Below, in pieces: positions 51,159 to 61,707 of a stretch of DNA of 64,000 bases. Numbering within the stretch: the first letter of the stretch is position 1; every line of letters begins with the position of its first letter. Below the pieces are notes generated by a model, which did not search any database, was not told the DNA's origin, and worked only from the letters and a program-made list of their open reading frames with translations. The stretch is from the NCBI RefSeq assembly GCF_026967935.1, contig NZ_JAPVBL010000004.1, positions 310,001 to 374,000 of the forward strand. Reading direction: 5' to 3'. The stretch is from Modestobacter sp. VKM Ac-2982. Its GTDB lineage: Bacteria > Actinomycetota > Actinomycetes > Mycobacteriales > Geodermatophilaceae. A program made the position numbers and the translations under genes.

Positions 51159-52973
51159 TCAGCGCACCGGGAAGACGGTGCTGGCGGTGACCGCGGTGAA
51201 CTCGTCCAGCCGGACGGTCACCGTCAAGGTCCAGGTGCCGGTGGTCGGCAGCGTCGGGTCGGCGACGTAGTGACCCGGCCCGGCCGGGGCGAGGTCGACG
51301 TCCAGTGGGCCGATCTGCTGTTCCACCTCGGTGAGGGTGACCCCGATCTGCTGCGGCTGGGTCAGCTGCCCGACGGCGTCGAAGAGGTAGACGTGCAGCG
51401 TGGTCGGGCCGGCCGTGGCCGGGTCGAGGGTGACCTGCACCGCGCCGGCGTCACCGATGCCGCCGGCCGACTGGAGCGGCAGGGTAACCTCGACCGGCTG
51501 GGCGACGGCCGCCTTCGCCGGCGGGGTGCCGACCAGCACCGCGGACAGCGCGAGGACGACGGCGGCGCCGATGCACTCGAGCAGCACCGCCCGGCGCAGC
51601 ACGCCGATCGTCGCCGGTGGCGCGACCGCAGCGGGGTCCTCGGCAGGGAGGTCCTCGGCGGTGGGGGCCGCGCCGGCCGCGAACGCGTGCGCGACCACCC
51701 GGCGCGAGGGGCGGCGGCGGGTGCCCGCCCGCTGCTGCACCCAATCCCGGCTCACCAGGGCGGCGGCCAGCACGAGCAGCACGAGCCCGACCTTGGCCAC
51801 CAGCACCCAGCCGTAGGTGGTGGCGAACAGCGCGGACGGCGACCCGACCTCGCGGATCGACTGCAGCACGCCGGTGACGACCAGGGCACCGATGCAGCCG
51901 GCGGCCAGCCCCGACCAGCGGGGCAGCGCGGCGAGCAGCTCCCCCGCCGGCGTCGGCCCGCGGAGGGTGCCGGCGAGCAGCGCGACCAGTCCGCCCAGCC
52001 AGACGCTCATCGCCGCGACGTGCACGGCGGCCACCGTCACGGCCAGCACGGGCAGCGGCCCGGCGACCGGGTGGCCGATCGCGGCGACGGAGAGCACCAG
52101 CGCGGTGGCGAGCACCCCGCCGGCGACCAGCCAGCCGGTGCCCGGCGCGCTCCCCCGCCGCCAGCCGCGCAGCAGGACGGCGGCCAGCAGCCCGGCGAGC
52201 ACCACCCGGAGCAGCAACGTGCGGCCGAAGGTCGAGTCCAGCGTGGTGCCCAGCAGCTGCGGGTCCACCAGCTGACCGAGCCCGCTCCCGGCGGCGTAGG
52301 GCCCCTGCAGCAGCAGGGAGAGCAGCCCGCCGACGACGACGGCGGCCAGTCCGGCGCCGGCCAATCGGCGCAGCCGGGGCACCGCCCAGCCCCCCGGCCA
52401 GCAGGTGGCCAGCACCAGCGGCACCCCGAGCCCGAGGGCCAGGCCCAGGTAGCCCAGCCACCGGGCGGCCGGGAGCGCCGCGGCCACGGCCGGGTCCGCG
52501 CCGTCCCCCTCGCCGACGGAGCCGGCCGGCAGCAGCTCGCCGTTCCCGACCGCGAAGGAGAAGGCACCGGAGACGGGGTGGGAGTCCGCCGAGACGACCC
52601 GGTAGGTGGCCACGTAGCCGGCATCGGGCAGGTTCTCGCGCAGCGGCACGGTGAGGGTGGTGTCGCGCACCTCGGCGGCGCCGGTGTCGACGCGCTCCCC
52701 GTCGCCATCCAGGACCCGCGCGTAGCCGGCGCCCAGGGAGACCGCCTCGTCGAACTCGATGACCACCTCGGCCGGCGCGAAGTCCAGCCGGGCGCCGTCG
52801 GCCGGCGTCGTCGTCACCACCGTGGCGTGCGCGGCGGCCGGGCGGGCGGTCCCCACGTCGACGAGCACGCCGAGCACCAGCAGCGCGCCCAGCAGGACGG
52901 CGGCGGACAGCCGCCGCGCCCACGACCCGGGACGGCGGTGGACTGCTCGCCGGGTCCGCTCCTGCTGCTGCAC
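51159..52973 (-). CDS. CopC-CopD fusion, copper import protein
   Basis: This 604-aa protein joins a CopC domain (signal peptide ending PAAA, then HATVVTTTPADGARL with the copper-binding N-terminal His) to a CopD membrane domain of eight or nine helices (~175-460; AAVHVAAMSVWLGGLVALLAG, SGLAAGCIGALVVTGVLQS) and a C-terminal extracellular beta domain (~475-600) similar to FixH/YtkA. Such YcoJ-like fusions take up copper for cuproenzymes. It heads the CopCD-YcnI-Sco1 unit. The GTG at 52973 is tentative because the sequence before the signal peptide is poorly conserved. Confidence 0.88.
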   Translation of the reverse strand: MQQQERTRRAVHRRPGSWARRLSAAVLLGALLVLGVLVDVGTARPAAAHATVVTTTPADGARLDFAPAEVVIEFDEAVSLGAGYARVLDGDGERVDTGAAEVRDTTLTVPLRENLPDAGYVATYRVVSADSHPVSGAFSFAVGNGELLPAGSVGEGDGADPAVAAALPAARWLGYLGLALGLGVPLVLATCWPGGWAVPRLRRLAGAGLAAVVVGGLLSLLLQGPYAAGSGLGQLVDPQLLGTTLDSTFGRTLLLRVVLAGLLAAVLLRGWRRGSAPGTGWLVAGGVLATALVLSVAAIGHPVAGPLPVLAVTVAAVHVAAMSVWLGGLVALLAGTLRGPTPAGELLAALPRWSGLAAGCIGALVVTGVLQSIREVGSPSALFATTYGWVLVAKVGLVLLVLAAALVSRDWVQQRAGTRRRPSRRVVAHAFAAGAAPTAEDLPAEDPAAVAPPATIGVLRRAVLLECIGAAVVLALSAVLVGTPPAKAAVAQPVEVTLPLQSAGGIGDAGAVQVTLDPATAGPTTLHVYLFDAVGQLTQPQQIGVTLTEVEQQIGPLDVDLAPAGPGHYVADPTLPTTGTWTLTVTVRLDEFTAVTASTVFPVR

Positions 52974-53094
52974 GGTTGCACAGTCGTCGGCGCGAGCCGT
53001 CCAGTTCCCGGCAGTGCGCCGCCCGGGAGGAGAGCCACCCCACACCGCCGGCCCCTGCTCCCCGGGCGGCCGGTCGGTCGACCAGGATGACCTG

Positions 53095-54537
53095 GTGACC
53101 GCGTCCCCGTCCGCGGCGGCCGGCGGGCCACCGCCGGACACCGGCGAGCCGGTCGCGCTGGGCACCGCCCCCGGCCGCTGGGTGCTGCTGGCCACCGTGC
53201 TCGCCTCGGCCATGGCGCTGCTGGACGCCACCGCGGTCAACGTCGCCCTGCCCTCGATCAGCCGGGACCTCGGCTCGTCCCTGTCCGGGCTGCAGTGGAC
53301 GGTGACCGGGTACACGCTGGCGCTGGCCTCGCTCGTCCTGCTCGGTGGCGCGCTGGGCGACCGGTACGGGCGCCGCCGGGTCTTCGTGCTCGGCGTCGTC
53401 TGGTTCGCGGTCGCCTCGCTGGCCTGCGGGCTGGCGCAGAGCACCGGGCAGCTCGTCGCCGCCCGGGTGCTGCAGGGCATCGGCGGTGCCCTGCTGACCC
53501 CCGGCAGCCTGGCGATCATCCAGTCCTCCTTCCGGCACCGGGACCGCCCCCGGGCCATCGGCCTGTGGTCGGCACTGGGCGGCCTGGCCGGGCTGGTCGG
53601 CCCGTTCCTGGCCGGGTTCCTCGTCGACTCGATCGGCTGGCGCTGGGTGTTCGGGATCAACGTGCCGTTCGCGGTGGTCGTCGTCCTGGTCGCCGTCCGG
53701 CACCTGCCGGAGAGCCGGGACCCCGAGCGCACCGGGCGCTTCGACGTGCTCGGCGCCGTCCTCGGTGCGCTGGCCCTGGCCGGGGTCACCGACGCGCTGA
53801 TCTCCGCGGGCAGCGACCCCGGGCAGCCGGAGGTGGTCCTGGCCGCGGCCGTCGGCGTGCTGGCCGGGGCGGCGTTCGTCGTCCGGGAGCGCCGGGCGGC
53901 CCAGCCGATGCTGCCGCTGGGCGTCTTCGCCGACCGGCAGTTCACCGGCGCGAACCTCAGCACCCTGGCCGTCTACGGGGCGCTGGGTGGGGTGATGTTC
54001 TTCCTGGTCCTGCAGTTGCAGACCGTCCTGGACTACGGCGCCACCGCGGCCGGCGCCGCGCTGCTGCCCACGATCCTGGTGATCACGCTGCTGTCGGCGC
54101 GGGCCGGCGCGCTCGCCCAGCGGATCGGGCCGCGGCTGCCGATGACCGTCGGCCCGCTGGTGGCGGCCGGGGGCCTGGTGTGGCTGACCCGGGTCGGGGC
54201 CGGCAGCTCCTACTGGGTCGACGTGCTGCCCGGCTCCCTGGCCCTGGGGCTGGGCATGTCGCTGGTGGTGGCCCCCCTGACGGCGACCGTGCTCGGCGCC
54301 GCCCCCGACCACCTGGCCGGCGTGGCCAGCGGGGTGAACAACGCGGTGGCCCGGGCGGCGAACCTGCTCGCCGTCGCGGCGCTGCCAGTGGCGGTCGGGC
54401 TCTCCGGCGACGACCACACCGACCCGGCGTCGTTCAGCTCCGGCTACTCCCTCGCCCTCGTGCTCTGCGCGGCGGCGATGGTGCTGGGCTCAGCGGTCGC
54501 CTGGGCGACGGTGCGCAACGACGTCCTGCGGACGTGA
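53095..54537 (+). CDS. MFS exporter, DHA2 (EmrB/QacA) type
   Basis: This 480-aa protein has fourteen helices. Motif D1-like LLDATAVNVALPSISRDLG, motif A GGALGDRYGRRRVFVLG, motif C GGLAGLVGPFLAGFLVD and NNAVARAANLLAVAALP are clear. It probably exports drugs or toxic metabolites by proton antiport. It is divergent from the copper operon, 121 bp apart. No regulator is adjacent. GTG at 53095 follows AGGA. Confidence 0.9.
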   Translation: MTASPSAAAGGPPPDTGEPVALGTAPGRWVLLATVLASAMALLDATAVNVALPSISRDLGSSLSGLQWTVTGYTLALASLVLLGGALGDRYGRRRVFVLGVVWFAVASLACGLAQSTGQLVAARVLQGIGGALLTPGSLAIIQSSFRHRDRPRAIGLWSALGGLAGLVGPFLAGFLVDSIGWRWVFGINVPFAVVVVLVAVRHLPESRDPERTGRFDVLGAVLGALALAGVTDALISAGSDPGQPEVVLAAAVGVLAGAAFVVRERRAAQPMLPLGVFADRQFTGANLSTLAVYGALGGVMFFLVLQLQTVLDYGATAAGAALLPTILVITLLSARAGALAQRIGPRLPMTVGPLVAAGGLVWLTRVGAGSSYWVDVLPGSLALGLGMSLVVAPLTATVLGAAPDHLAGVASGVNNAVARAANLLAVAALPVAVGLSGDDHTDPASFSSGYSLALVLCAAAMVLGSAVAWATVRNDVLRT

Positions 54538-54569
54538 CCAGGCCCTCCCGGCCCCCTTCCGCACAATGT

Positions 54570-54584
54570 CTACCAACATGGTAG
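54570..54584. promoter_or_regulatory. Dyad upstream of the leader peptide
   Basis: CTACC-AACAT-GGTAG is a perfect inverted repeat, in a locally A/T-rich stretch 10 bp before the leader peptide start. Position and form suit a sulfur-responsive repressor (Rrf2/CymR-like), which is inference. Confidence 0.5.
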
Positions 54585-54594
54585 GAATGTCGGC

Positions 54595-54726
54595 GTGACG
54601 ACGACGGCGATGGCCACCGGTGGACACCCCACCCGCCTCCCGTCGGCCCTCCCCGGCGCCTTCCTGGTGAGCCGTCTGCACGTCGACCTGCTCCGGGTCA
54701 GCACCGCCGTCTGTCTCGGCCGCTGA
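54595..54726 (+). CDS. Cysteine-containing leader peptide upstream of TSUP transporter
   Basis: This 43-aa frame (GTG at 54595, AGGA 8 nt upstream; an inner GTG at 54667 gives 19 aa) ends SRLHVDLLRVSTAVCLGR. The RLHVDLLRVSTAVC pattern matches short actinobacterial leader peptides found upstream of cysteine and sulfur genes, where ribosome pausing at the Cys codon reports cysteine supply. It precedes a sulfite-exporter-type gene by 91 nt. Function as an attenuator is inferred. Confidence 0.7.
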   Translation: MTTTAMATGGHPTRLPSALPGAFLVSRLHVDLLRVSTAVCLGR

Positions 54727-54817
54727 CCTCCCGCGCCGTCCGGCGCCCCTCGTTCACCGCGGTCCGCTGCGCCCTCACCCGGCGCGCCCGCATCCTCGAA
54801 CCCGGAGCACATCACCC

Positions 54818-55828
54818 GTGAAGACCCTGATCCTGCTCGCCCTCGCGGGCCTCGGCGCCCAGCTCGTCGACGGCAGCCTGGGCATGGGCTACGGCGTCAC
54901 CTCGACGACGCTGCTGCTCGCCATCGGCACCAACCCGGCCGCCGCCTCGGCCACGGTGCACCTGGCCGAGATCGGCACCAACCTCGCCTCGGGCCTGTCG
55001 CACTGGAAGTTCGGCAACGTCGACTGGAAGGTCGTCGCCAAGATCGGCGTCCCGGGCGCGATCGGCGCCTTCGCCGGGGCGACCGTGCTGTCGAACATCT
55101 CCACCGCCGTCGCCACGCCGGTGATGTCGCTGATCCTGCTGGGCCTGGGTCTGTACCTGCTGGCCCGTTTCACCCTCCGCGGCATCGACCGGCGCCAGCT
55201 GGGCAAGCCGATGCGCACCCGCTTCCTCGCCCCGCTGGGCCTCACCGCCGGCTTCATCGACGCCACCGGCGGTGGCGGCTGGGGCCCGGTGAGCACCCCG
55301 GCCATCCTGGCCAGCGGCCGGATGGAGCCGCGCAAGACGATCGGCTCGATCGACACCTCGGAGTTCCTGGTCTCCCTCGCCGCGAGCCTGGGCTTCCTCT
55401 TCGCCCTCGGCAGCCAGGGGATCAACGCCTACTGGGTGCTCGGCCTGCTGGCCGGTGGCCTGGTCGCCGCACCGCTGGCCGCATGGCTGGTCCGCTTCGT
55501 CCCGCCGCGGCTGCTCGGTGCCGGGGTCGGCGGCATGATCGTCTCCACGAACGCGACGAGCCTGCTCAGCAGCGAGTGGGTGGGTGCCAGCGACCCGGTC
55601 CGGTACGTCGTGCTGGCGGTCGTCTACGCGACCTGGGCGGCGGCGGTGGCCTGGTCCTTCCGCGAGTACCGCAGGGAGCGCGCGGAGGAGGCGGCCGAGG
55701 CGCTGGCCACCGAGGCGGAGCAGCTGGCCGAGCAGGAGCGGGCAGCCCAGGCCGAGCGCACCGCCCACCCCAACCAGGTGGCGCCGGTCGACGCCGACGG
55801 CGTGCCGGTGGGCCACCCGCACCCCTGA
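54818..55828 (+). CDS. TSUP (TauE/SafE) family sulfite/organosulfur transporter
   Basis: This 336-aa membrane protein has eight helices in two TauE repeats (LVDGSLGMGYGVTSTTLLLAIG and GFIDATGGGGWGPVSTPAILASG) and a charged C-terminal tail rich in Ala/Glu. TSUP proteins move sulfite, thiosulfate or sulfoacetate. The cysteine-type leader peptide upstream supports a sulfur role and suggests control by cysteine status. GTG at 54818. Confidence 0.9.
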   Translation: MKTLILLALAGLGAQLVDGSLGMGYGVTSTTLLLAIGTNPAAASATVHLAEIGTNLASGLSHWKFGNVDWKVVAKIGVPGAIGAFAGATVLSNISTAVATPVMSLILLGLGLYLLARFTLRGIDRRQLGKPMRTRFLAPLGLTAGFIDATGGGGWGPVSTPAILASGRMEPRKTIGSIDTSEFLVSLAASLGFLFALGSQGINAYWVLGLLAGGLVAAPLAAWLVRFVPPRLLGAGVGGMIVSTNATSLLSSEWVGASDPVRYVVLAVVYATWAAAVAWSFREYRRERAEEAAEALATEAEQLAEQERAAQAERTAHPNQVAPVDADGVPVGHPHP

Positions 55829-55939
55829 CCGTTTTGCCGTAGCGGCAACGATCCTTGCCGCGAACCGTCCTCCCGGCGCACTGTCGGATCCGGCGGGTCA
55901 CCATCCCGGTGACCCGCCGTCCGAGTAGAGGAGCGCACG

Positions 55940-56989
55940 GTGGAGACGGAGTACGACGTGGTGGTCGTCGGCGGTGGCGCCGCCGGCCTGAGCGGTGCAC
56001 TGGCGCTCAGCCGGGCCCGCCGATCGGTGCTGGTGGTGGACGGCGGAGCGCCCCGCAACGCCCCCGCCGCGCACGCGCACAACTACCTGGGGCGGGAGGG
56101 CGTCCCGCCGCGCGAGCTGCTGGCGATCGGGCGCAGCGAGGTGGCCGGCTACGGCGGGGAGTTCACCGACGGCGACGTCACCTCCGCCGCGCCCGTCGAG
56201 GGCGGTTTCGAGATGCGGCTGGCCGACGGGCGGTCGGTGCGCGCCCGGCGGCTGCTGGTGACCACCGGGCTGGTCGACGAGCTGCCCGACGTCCCGGGGG
56301 TGCGCGAGCTGTGGGGCAGCGACGTCCTGCACTGCCCGTACTGCCACGGGTGGGAGGTGCGCGACCAGGCGGTCGGCGTGCTGGCGACCAGCTCCCTCGG
56401 GGTGCACCAGGTGCTGATGTGGCGGCAGTGGACCGCCGACCTCACCCTCTTCCTGCACACCGGCCCGCAGCCGACCGAGGAGGAGTGGGAGCAGCTCGCC
56501 GCGCGGGGCATCAGCGTGGTCGTCGGCGAGGTCGTCGGCCTGGAGACCGTCGACGGGAGGCTCACCGGGGTCCGACTGGCCGACGGCACGGTGATCGCCC
56601 GCGACGCCGTGGTGGTGGCCCCGCGGTTCACCGCGCGGGCCGGCGTCCTCGAGTCCCTCGGGCTCGAGGCGGTCGAGCAGCGGATGGGTGAGCTGGTGAT
56701 GGGCAGCGGGGTGCCGGTGGACGCGTTCGGCGCGACCGCCGTCCCCGGGGTGTGGGCGGCCGGGAACGTCACCGACACCCGGGCCCAGGTGATCAGCGCG
56801 GCCGCGGCCGGGCTCAACGCCGCGGTGGCGGTCAACGCCGACCTGATCGCCGAGGACACCCGGCGGGCCCTGTCCACCCGGCGGGCCGTGGCCGCCCGCC
56901 GGGCCCTGGCCACCCGGCAGGTGTTCTCCCCGGCGACGGAACGCGAACTGTGCGATCAGGTGCTCGGCGACCGCCGGCACGGGATCTGA
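55940..56989 (+). CDS. Thioredoxin-reductase-like flavoprotein
   Basis: This 349-aa FAD/NAD(P) enzyme has GGGAAGLSGA at the N-terminus, the redox pair C132-x-x-C135 in HCPYCHGWE and the C-terminal FAD motif GVWAAGNVTD. It is of the low-Mr TrxR-like class with CPYCHG (as in GliT/HlmI-type dithiol oxidases), lacking a usual NADPH GxGxxA motif, so it may oxidise thiols. The tail has three 6-residue repeats (RRALST, RRAVAA, RRALAT). It is followed after 9 nt by a methyltransferase gene, a pair probably acting on the same thiol or metalloid compound. Confidence 0.87.
   Translation: METEYDVVVVGGGAAGLSGALALSRARRSVLVVDGGAPRNAPAAHAHNYLGREGVPPRELLAIGRSEVAGYGGEFTDGDVTSAAPVEGGFEMRLADGRSVRARRLLVTTGLVDELPDVPGVRELWGSDVLHCPYCHGWEVRDQAVGVLATSSLGVHQVLMWRQWTADLTLFLHTGPQPTEEEWEQLAARGISVVVGEVVGLETVDGRLTGVRLADGTVIARDAVVVAPRFTARAGVLESLGLEAVEQRMGELVMGSGVPVDAFGATAVPGVWAAGNVTDTRAQVISAAAAGLNAAVAVNADLIAEDTRRALSTRRAVAARRALATRQVFSPATERELCDQVLGDRRHGI
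56861..56914 (+). repeat. Three 18-bp tandem repeats in the TrxR-like gene
   Basis: Three consecutive 18-bp units starting CGGCGGGCC encode RRALST-RRAVAA-RRALAT close to the C-terminus, with part of a fourth. The segment lies outside the conserved fold. Confidence 0.8.
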
Positions 56990-56998
56990 GGAGGAACG

Positions 56999-57631
56999 GT
57001 GCACGACCACCAGCAGCAGCAGACCTCGACCGGCCAGGACCACGCCTCCTGGGAGGAGCGCTACGCCGCCGCGACCGCGCTGTGGAGCGGCCGGGTCAAC
57101 CCGACGCTCGCCGACCAGGCGGCCGACCTCCCGCCGGGGCGGGCCCTGGACGTCGGCTGCGGGGAGGGCGGCGACACGCTGTGGCTCGCCTCCCGCGGCT
57201 GGCAGGTGACCGGCCTGGACTGGTCCCGGACCGCCCTCGACCGCGGCGCCGCCCAGGCGTCGGCCGCCGGGCTCGGCGACCGGGTGACGTGGGCGCAGGG
57301 CGACGTCGCCACCTGGCAGCCCGCTGAGGCGGCGTTCGACCTGGTCACCGCCCACTTCCTGCACCCGGAGGCGGCGGTGCGCCACGCGCTGGTGCCGCGA
57401 CTGGCGGCGGCGGTCGCCCCCGGCGGAACGCTGCTGTGGGTCGGCCACGCCCACGACGAGCAGCGCGCCGCCGTGTGGGGCGCCGACCGCTTCGCCACGG
57501 CCGCCGACGTGCTCGCCGACCTGGACCTGCAGGAGTGGGACGTCGTCCTGGCCGGCAGCCGACCGCGGCCGGCCGGCGAGCACGACCACCACGACGCCGA
57601 CGAAGTGGTCCGGGTCCGCCGGCGAGAGTGA
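56999..57631 (+). CDS. Class I SAM-dependent methyltransferase
   Basis: This 210-aa enzyme has motif I ALDVGCGEGGDTLWLASRG, motif II VTGLDWS and FDLVTAHFLHP. It resembles TehB/thiopurine-type and tellurite-resistance-like methyltransferases (Methyltransf_25). It is cotranscribed with the TrxR-like flavoprotein (9-nt gap, GGAGGA before GTG). The two commonly occur together in actinobacteria; substrate unknown. Confidence 0.85.
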   Translation: MHDHQQQQTSTGQDHASWEERYAAATALWSGRVNPTLADQAADLPPGRALDVGCGEGGDTLWLASRGWQVTGLDWSRTALDRGAAQASAAGLGDRVTWAQGDVATWQPAEAAFDLVTAHFLHPEAAVRHALVPRLAAAVAPGGTLLWVGHAHDEQRAAVWGADRFATAADVLADLDLQEWDVVLAGSRPRPAGEHDHHDADEVVRVRRRE

Positions 57632-57653
57632 GCCGCCCGGGTTGACCCACCTG

Positions 57654-57695
57654 GGCTGGGGTTGAGCCGCGCCTTGACGCGGCTCAACCCCAGCC
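57654..57695. terminator. Bidirectional hairpin terminator
   Basis: An 18-bp perfect stem (GGCTGGGGTTGAGCCGCG and complement) with a CCTTGA loop separates the methyltransferase stop (57631) from the convergent epimerase remnant (57704). It is the strongest hairpin in the window. Confidence 0.85.
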
Positions 57696-58146
57696 GGTGC
57701 GGCTCAATCCCGAGTCAGCAGGGTCCGCTCCAGGTCGAGAGAGAGGCCAGGGAGTGACGGGCCGGCCGGGGGCTCCGGGCGTTCGCTGGTCTGCATCCAG
57801 GTCCAGGTGTCGGCGATCGAGTCGCGCACCGGACGGGAGGGCAGACCGAGCTCGCGGGCCCGGGTGGTGTCGACGTCCCAGGCGGTGCGGGCGGTCTCGG
57901 CGGCCAGCCACAGCGGGAGGTGGGTCCACTCCTGGACGCCGGCCGCCAGCAGCTCCGCCTCGGGCACCGGCACCCACTCCGCATTGCCGCGGGTCACCTC
58001 CCGGCAGGTGTCCAGCAGCCCGCCGAGCGTCGTCATCCCGCCCGGCCCGGTGGCGTTGACCGGGCCACCCTGCCCACGCTCGGCCATCTCGACCAGCCAG
58101 CCGGCCAGCTCCCGGACGTCGACGAGCGCGATCGGCCCGGCCTGGC

Positions 58147-58198
58147 TGTAGGGGCCCGCGGCGAGCCTGCGAGTCGTGGGGGGCAGTCAGGTCCTTTC
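58147..58198. repeat. Small repeat element, copy 1, in the epimerase
   Basis: Read on the minus strand: AAAGGACC...TGCCCCCCA-CG-ACTCGCAGGCTCGC...GGGCCCCTACAG. It aligns with copy 2 over about 50 bp and supplies the stop codon that ends the middle fragment of the epimerase. Confidence 0.75.
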
Positions 58199-58409
58199 GC
58201 AGCCCAGCCGGTACAGCGGGTCGTGCGGCCCGACGATCAGCCCGGCCCGCGCGGTCAGGAACCGCTCCCCCAGCGCCGCGCCCAGCACCCGCTCGGCGTG
58301 CGCCTTGTTCGGCCCGTAGGAGTCCTCGTCGGAGTCCCAGGTCGACTCCTGCTCGCCGGTGATCGGCCCGGGCGGCCAGTTCCGGTAGGCGTTCAGGCTG
58401 CCGGCCCTC

Positions 58410-58462
58410 GTGCAGGGTCCCGGCGCGAGCTTGCGAGTGCTGGGGGGCACGGGGGTCCTTCT
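58410..58462. repeat. Small repeat element, copy 2, in the epimerase
   Basis: Read on the minus strand: GAAGGACC...TGCCCCCCA-GC-ACTCGCAAGCTCGC...GGGACCCTGCAC. It provides the TAG that ends the N-terminal fragment. Sequence shared with copy 1 includes TGCCCCCCA and ACTCGCA-GCTCGC. Confidence 0.75.
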
Positions 58463-58834
58463 ACTGGCAGGAGGTGTCGACCACCAGCTCGGGCACCCAG
58501 CCGTCCAGCGCCGCCGGCAGGGCGACCGGGTCGTCGCGGTCGCCGATCAGCGCCCGGGACCCGGTCGGGGGCGCCCCGGAGACGCCGCGGGTGAACGTGG
58601 CCACCTCGTGACCGCGTTCCAGCGCCGCGGTGACGACGTGCCGGCCGAGCAAGTGCGTGCCGCCGAGGACCAGGAGTCGCATGCCCCGACGTCAGCGCAG
58701 CCGCAGGCCGCCGTCCAGCCGGTTCGCTCTCGGCTCACTGCCGATCCGGGCTGAGCCGCCGCACCGTCCGGAGAGCCGGGTCAGGACGCAGCCAGACAGT
58801 CAGCGACCCCGCTCAGCCTGCCGGTCGCCGGGCC

Positions 58835-59329
58835 TCAGCCCGCGCGGACGCCGGTCAGCGGGACGACCTGGGACCGGGACGGGGCGGTGAGCAGCCCGCG
58901 CTGCGGGTTGCCGGCGTCCTCGCGCAGGCCGGCCAGCCGGAGCGCCCGCACGCCGGTGAGCGCGTCGGCCTCCGGCGGGACCACCAGCAGGTCGACCCGC
59001 CGGTCGCCGTCGACGGTCAGGGAGACCAGCTGCTGGTCCATGCTGCCGAACCCACCGGTGCGCACGGTGCGCCCGCCGATCAGCACCTTGCGGGCCGGCG
59101 GCTCGTCCCAGGCCCCCACGGCGTAGGTGAAGCGGTCGATCCGCACGCCGAGGCTCTGCAGCGCCGCCGCCAGCTCGGGCAGCTCGACGGACAGCAGCCG
59201 GCTGCGCGGCCACCACGCCCCGTCGAACGTGCCGTCGGTCGCTGCCGTCGCCGGGCGCAAGCGCACGCGCACGTCGATACCGTTCCGGAAACCTGCTGCC
59301 CGCTGGACCGTCATCGGCTTCCCGACCAC
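58835..59329 (-). CDS. DUF5994-family protein
   Basis: This 164-aa protein has the actinobacterial DUF5994 pattern: VRLRPATAATDGTFDGAWWPRSRLLSVELP, a YAVGAWDEPPARKVLIGGRTVRTGGFGSMD centre and LLVVPPEADA. Function is unknown; members are often stress-linked. It sits alone between the epimerase remnant and typA. ATG at 59329 or the inner ATG at 59314. Confidence 0.8.
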   Translation of the reverse strand: MVGKPMTVQRAAGFRNGIDVRVRLRPATAATDGTFDGAWWPRSRLLSVELPELAAALQSLGVRIDRFTYAVGAWDEPPARKVLIGGRTVRTGGFGSMDQQLVSLTVDGDRRVDLLVVPPEADALTGVRALRLAGLREDAGNPQRGLLTAPSRSQVVPLTGVRAG

Positions 59330-59559
59330 CTCTCACACCGTTCCCCCAGGTGTGCCCGGCCTTCCCCTGCCGAGCCCACCTCTCCGGACCGGAACCTACG
59401 ACCGCCGCTGCAACACCCCGGCGCGCCACGAGGGGAGCCGAGGAACGCACCGGGCGCACCCGGCAAGCCATCACGAACCGTGACCGAGCCGCAACTCTCG
59501 ACACACTGGCCCCACCGGCATCGGCAGTCCTCGTCCGCGCGTCGCACCCCCGGACGACG

Positions 59560-59591
59560 AACGCCGCCGTCCCCAGCGGGACGACGGCGTT
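59560..59591 (-). terminator. Terminator of typA
   Basis: AACGCCG-c-CGTCCC pairs with GGGACG-a-CGGCGTT around a CAGC loop, 13 pairs with one C/A mismatch, 26 bp beyond the typA stop on the minus strand. Confidence 0.75.
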
Positions 59592-59617
59592 CGGTCATGA
59601 CCCCGCAGGGTCCGCGC

Positions 59618-61507
<1,890 letters not shown>

Positions 61508-61707
61508 GCGGAGAGGCACCTCGGGGGATCGCGTGGGGGTCTGCGCGCAGCGGCGCGCGTCAGGTGTAACGGCACGGGCGGCCGAGACCTTCCCATGGTA
61601 GGGGACGACGGGCCCCCTCCGAGCGGCTGTGACCGGTCTACCACTCTCGAAGGACCTCGGTCCCCCTCATCCCTCGCAGGCTCGGGACGAGCCTCTGGAC
61701 CGAGGCC

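Larger units (their letters stand above)
57704..58682 (-). pseudogene. NAD-dependent epimerase/dehydratase, broken at two points
   Basis: Three fragments of one short-chain epimerase lie in order. The N-terminal 73 aa (58682-58461) carry LLVLGGTHLLGRHVV, the NAD-binding site, and end at VVDTSCQ-stop. The middle (about 58405-58187) carries SLNAYRNWPPG, YGPNKAHAERVL (Tyr-x-x-x-Lys) and GLIVGPHDPLYRLG, then stops. The C-terminal part (about 58166-57704) carries GPYSQAGPIALVDVRELAG and NATGPGG. Compared with intact family members, about 30 and about 20 codons are missing at the two joints, and each joint is filled by a similar 50-60-bp repeat. The product is certainly non-functional. Confidence 0.88.

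Noticed and set aside
51451-54417. 988-codon minus-strand open frame across the copper and MFS genes
   Set aside because: It overlaps CopCD in another frame and runs antisense to the MFS gene; it has no family features.
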